Below, one piece after another: positions 4,913-6,871 of a stretch of DNA of 6,871 nucleotides. Every line of letters begins with the position of its first letter. Positions within the stretch are counted from its first letter, which is position 1. Origin of the DNA: Oscillospiraceae bacterium (GTDB taxonomy: Bacteria; Bacillota; Clostridia; Oscillospirales; Acutalibacteraceae); the NCBI GenBank assembly GCA_029004655.1, contig JAQVYP010000094.1, positions 1 to 6,871 of the forward strand, in the 5' to 3' direction. Under the pieces are notes generated by a model. It saw only the letters and a list, made by a program, of their open reading frames with translations. It was not told the DNA's origin and ran no database searches. A program made the translations under genes and the position numbers.

Positions 4913-4918
4913 TATAAT
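4913..4918 (+). promoter_or_regulatory. Possible -10 box of the lipoprotein gene
   Basis: A perfect TATAAT lies 18 bp before ATG 4937, but no good -35 hexamer is found at 16-18 bp (ATCATT at 4890-4895). The implied start near 4925 would leave only about 12 nt of leader, barely including the AGGTGA site, so this promoter is tentative. Confidence 0.35.
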
Positions 4919-4925
4919 ATTTTTT

Positions 4926-4931
4926 AGGTGA
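4926..4931 (+). promoter_or_regulatory. Ribosome binding site fixing the lipoprotein start
   Basis: AGGTGA ends five bases before ATG 4937. The GTG at 4928, three codons upstream in frame, lies inside this site and has none of its own, so ATG 4937 is the start. Confidence 0.85.
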
Positions 4932-4936
4932 TTATT

Positions 4937-6382
4937 ATGATTAATAAACTTTCATTTTCAATAAAATTTAAATATGTGTTCAGGTGTATCCTGTCGTTTT
5001 GTATTATCTTTTCTGTTTTAGCATTCAGTGCTTGTGGGAAAAATGTTATTAACAACAGTGCAATATCATCGAATTCATCAGAAAGCATGTTAATCGTTGA
5101 AGATTTTACATCAGATGAGATTAGCTCCATCACAGATTCAAATTCATCTGTTTCATCAATGTTAAGCAGTTCTAAAATTTCATCAAGTAGTGCTAAACCG
5201 GATTCATCTTCCACTCCGCAAAAAGTCGTTGTGGAAGACCAAAAGTTTCTTAGCGGCATTTGGATTTCGTTTTATGATTATAAAATAAAAGGCAAAAATA
5301 AAGCTGAATTTATAGCTAGAATCAATGAAATGTTCGACAATATCAAGGCAATGTCGATTAATAATGTTTTTTGCCATGTAAGAGCACATGCTGATGCCTA
5401 TTATCCTTCTGAGCTGTTCCCTTTCAGCGCCGATCTTACCGGAACGCAAGGCGTTGATCCAGGGTATGACCCGATGGCTATAATGATTGAAGCAGCCCAT
5501 GCGCGAGGTCTGAAATTTCATGCTTGGATTAACCCCTACAGAATTTCGACCGTAACGTCAGACGTCAATACCCTTGCCGAGAACAACATAGCTAGAATTT
5601 GGGCGAATGATGGAGATTCTTCAAACGACAGATATTATGTTCCTTGGAAAGCAAATGGCAAGGATGGTTTATATTTTAATCCGGCAAGCCCGCAAGTTCA
5701 AAAACTGATTATTGACGGAGTAAAAGAGATTATCAACAATTACAATGTCGACGGAATTCATTTAGATGACTACTTCTATCCCACCAATGGTTCAGCTATT
5801 CATGCTGAATTTGATTCGCCGGAATATTTAAACTACTCATCAAAAACAATATACCCAATGCCGCTTGGTGATTGGAGGCGTGCCAATGTTAATTTACTGG
5901 TACAAGGCATTTACCGAGCCACATCAGCTAAGGGAATAACTTTTGGAATTAGCCCCTCAATGCATATTTCAACCGATCATTCTGACACAAATTACACACA
6001 GCAATATGCAGATATTCCTTTATGGATGTCTACTCGCGGATATATTGATTACATAGCTCCTCAACTATATATTGGATATGACTATCCCGTTGATAAATTT
6101 AAGTTTAACTATCTTTTAGACCTGTGGACTTCCATTGAAAGAGACAGTTCGGTTAAAATGTATATTGGTCTTGCAGGATATAAAATCGGAGATGCAACTG
6201 CTGACAAGAAAAGCATGGAATGGTGTACAAACACTGATATTATATCACGCCAAACTAAGGATTCATATTCAAAAGGAACGGATGGCGTTATTCTATATTC
6301 CTATGCATCTATGGTTTCAAAAAACGAACTAAATACAGCGCAAATGTCTGCATTAAAGGACACGCTAATATCTATAAATTAA
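4937..6382 (+). CDS. Lipoprotein with GHL10 (YngK-type) glycoside-hydrolase-like domain
   Basis: Predicted surface lipoprotein of 481 residues that probably acts on a cell-wall or other polysaccharide; the substrate is unknown. Residues 1-32 form a signal peptide (K4, K10, K12, R16, then a hydrophobic core), ending in F-S-A-C33, a lipobox with unusual Phe at -3. Residues 40-95 are a low-complexity Ser-rich linker that would space the domain from the membrane. From about 105 runs a family-10-like hydrolase fold of the GHL10/DUF187 type: G107-I-W-I-S-F, N143-V-F-C-H-V-R, Y156-P-S-E, H195-A-W-I-N-P-Y-R, Y246-F-N-P, D272-G-I-H-L-D-D-Y-F-Y-P, G337-I-S-P, P375-Q-L-Y and the C-terminal G450-V-I-L-Y-S-Y. 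Asp277 and Asp278 are good candidates for the active site. It probably forms an operon with the gene 14 bp downstream. The domain call is firm; catalysis is inferred. Confidence 0.9.
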   Translation: MINKLSFSIKFKYVFRCILSFCIIFSVLAFSACGKNVINNSAISSNSSESMLIVEDFTSDEISSITDSNSSVSSMLSSSKISSSSAKPDSSSTPQKVVVEDQKFLSGIWISFYDYKIKGKNKAEFIARINEMFDNIKAMSINNVFCHVRAHADAYYPSELFPFSADLTGTQGVDPGYDPMAIMIEAAHARGLKFHAWINPYRISTVTSDVNTLAENNIARIWANDGDSSNDRYYVPWKANGKDGLYFNPASPQVQKLIIDGVKEIINNYNVDGIHLDDYFYPTNGSAIHAEFDSPEYLNYSSKTIYPMPLGDWRRANVNLLVQGIYRATSAKGITFGISPSMHISTDHSDTNYTQQYADIPLWMSTRGYIDYIAPQLYIGYDYPVDKFKFNYLLDLWTSIERDSSVKMYIGLAGYKIGDATADKKSMEWCTNTDIISRQTKDSYSKGTDGVILYSYASMVSKNELNTAQMSALKDTLISIN

Positions 6383-6396
6383 GGAATGGTAAAACA

Positions 6397-6871
6397 ATGA
6401 ATGAATTTTCAAGCACTGGCGAGTTATTAAGCTCTGACGATATTTCAAGCTCTGGCGAAATCTCAAGTACTGACAAATCTTTCAGCTATGAAGAATCTGC
6501 AAATTCTGCAGAATTTATTACTTTTGAACAACCTGTTATTACCGGAGGACATGTATTTAACATGGCTCATACGAAAAGAATTCGCATCATGACCACAGCA
6601 TTACTCGTATTTGGGTTGCTGTTTGTCACTTGCATAACACTTTGGTTTTCAGGGGCACTAAACGGTATTTTTAATAAAGCGACACAAGTCAACGCAGGAT
6701 TTGTTGGTTCAGATATTATTGCCTCAAACTTAGCCGCCAACACTTCTGACGACAATGTTGAAAACGCCGTTGCAAAAACTGTTCCAAACAAATTTGTGGG
6801 TGCAACCCTTAGCGCAGGTGTTGATTATTATGGTGAAAGTGCAACTTTTGAATCAGCGCAAACAGAAATTA
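6397..6871 (+). CDS. Membrane protein with Ser-rich N-terminal repeats, 3' truncated
   Basis: I do not recognise the family. The frame is open from ATG 6397 through the window end (158 codons, no stop), so the C-terminus is missing. AAGGA at 6381-6385 lies eleven bases before the start, overlapping the preceding stop codon region. Residues 4-27 consist of four six-residue Ser/acidic repeats; 28-55 remain Ser/Glu-rich. H58-T-K-R-I-R precedes a single hydrophobic helix (about 64-84), so the positive-inside rule puts the N-terminal 60 residues in the cytoplasm and the rest outside. The outer part seen so far (85-158) is polar, rich in Ala, Asn, Ser and Asp. Spacing of 14 bp from the lipoprotein gene suggests one operon with a cell-envelope role. 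Codon use and A+T content look like the neighbours. Real gene very likely; function unknown. Confidence 0.82.
   Translation, partial: MNEFSSTGELLSSDDISSSGEISSTDKSFSYEESANSAEFITFEQPVITGGHVFNMAHTKRIRIMTTALLVFGLLFVTCITLWFSGALNGIFNKATQVNAGFVGSDIIASNLAANTSDDNVENAVAKTVPNKFVGATLSAGVDYYGESATFESAQTEI
6406..6477 (+). repeat. Tandem 36-bp coding repeat (two units)
   Basis: Two in-frame 36-bp units (6406-6441 and 6442-6477) encode FSSTGELLSSDD and ISSSGEISSTDK. The DNA word TTTCAAGC-N-CTGGCGA recurs at 6407 and 6443 with 15 of 16 bases identical. At protein level the pattern is four hexads, FSSTGE, LLSSDD, ISSSGE and ISSTDK, which suggests growth by slippage or duplication. Confidence 0.75.

Noticed and set aside
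4928..4936. GTG start three codons upstream of the lipoprotein ATG
   Set aside because: The GTG is part of the AGGTGA ribosome site that serves ATG 4937.
4924..5521. Minus-strand open frames opposite the lipoprotein gene
   Set aside because: They overlap a well-supported coding sequence, partly mirroring its Ser-rich low-complexity codons, and lack start signals.
6567..6791. Minus-strand open frame of 74 codons at the right end
   Set aside because: It is antisense to a longer open plus-strand frame that has a ribosome site, operon spacing and a membrane helix preceded by basic residues.
1..6871. CRISPR array, insertion sequence or integrated element
   Set aside because: I found no regularly spaced direct repeats, transposase or integrase gene, or terminal inverted repeats. 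A tRNA gene is present, but no attachment-site duplicate of its 3' end is visible.

Overview
The window looks like chromosomal DNA from an AT-rich, low-GC Gram-positive bacterium, most likely a member of the Clostridia. The basis is the strong AAGGAGG-type Shine-Dalgarno sites, consensus sigma-A promoters (TTGACA-N17-TATAAT occurs twice exactly), intrinsic terminators, energy-coupling-factor (ECF) vitamin transporters, and a THF riboswitch of the kind known from clostridial folT genes. The assignment below class level is inference. I see no mobile element, CRISPR array or phage gene.

Layout, left to right. A tRNA-Leu(UAA) gene with its own -10 box and terminator (14-158). A consensus-like promoter, a tetrahydrofolate (folT-type) riboswitch and a ribosome-site-sequestering hairpin (279-485) lead into folT, a folate ECF S component (486-1019), which ends in a terminator. 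A stand-alone LacI-family repressor gene (1202-2230) follows, with a perfect-consensus promoter and a lac-operator-like inverted repeat in its leader. It converges with metK and shares a bidirectional terminator with it. On the minus strand lie metK (SAM synthetase) behind a SAM-I riboswitch, ribU (riboflavin ECF S component) behind an FMN riboswitch, and a small DUF1294 membrane protein gene. Divergent from that last gene is a plus-strand pair: a lipoprotein with a GHL10/YngK-type glycoside-hydrolase-like domain (4937-6382) and, 14 bp later, a membrane protein with a Ser-rich cytoplasmic repeat, cut by the window end.

Functional theme. Three different cofactor riboswitches (THF, SAM, FMN) lie within about 4.2 kb and control folate uptake, SAM synthesis and riboflavin uptake, three connected inputs to one-carbon and methyl metabolism. 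No terminator other than the riboswitch-controlled ones is visible between the DUF1294 gene and the end of metK. Read-through would therefore pass an FMN gate and then a SAM gate in series, although ribU and metK each also have a good promoter. The right end is probably the start of a cell-envelope operon. The least understood items are the truncated Ser-repeat membrane protein and the unlinked LacI-type regulator. No gene set resembling a wholly new system was found.
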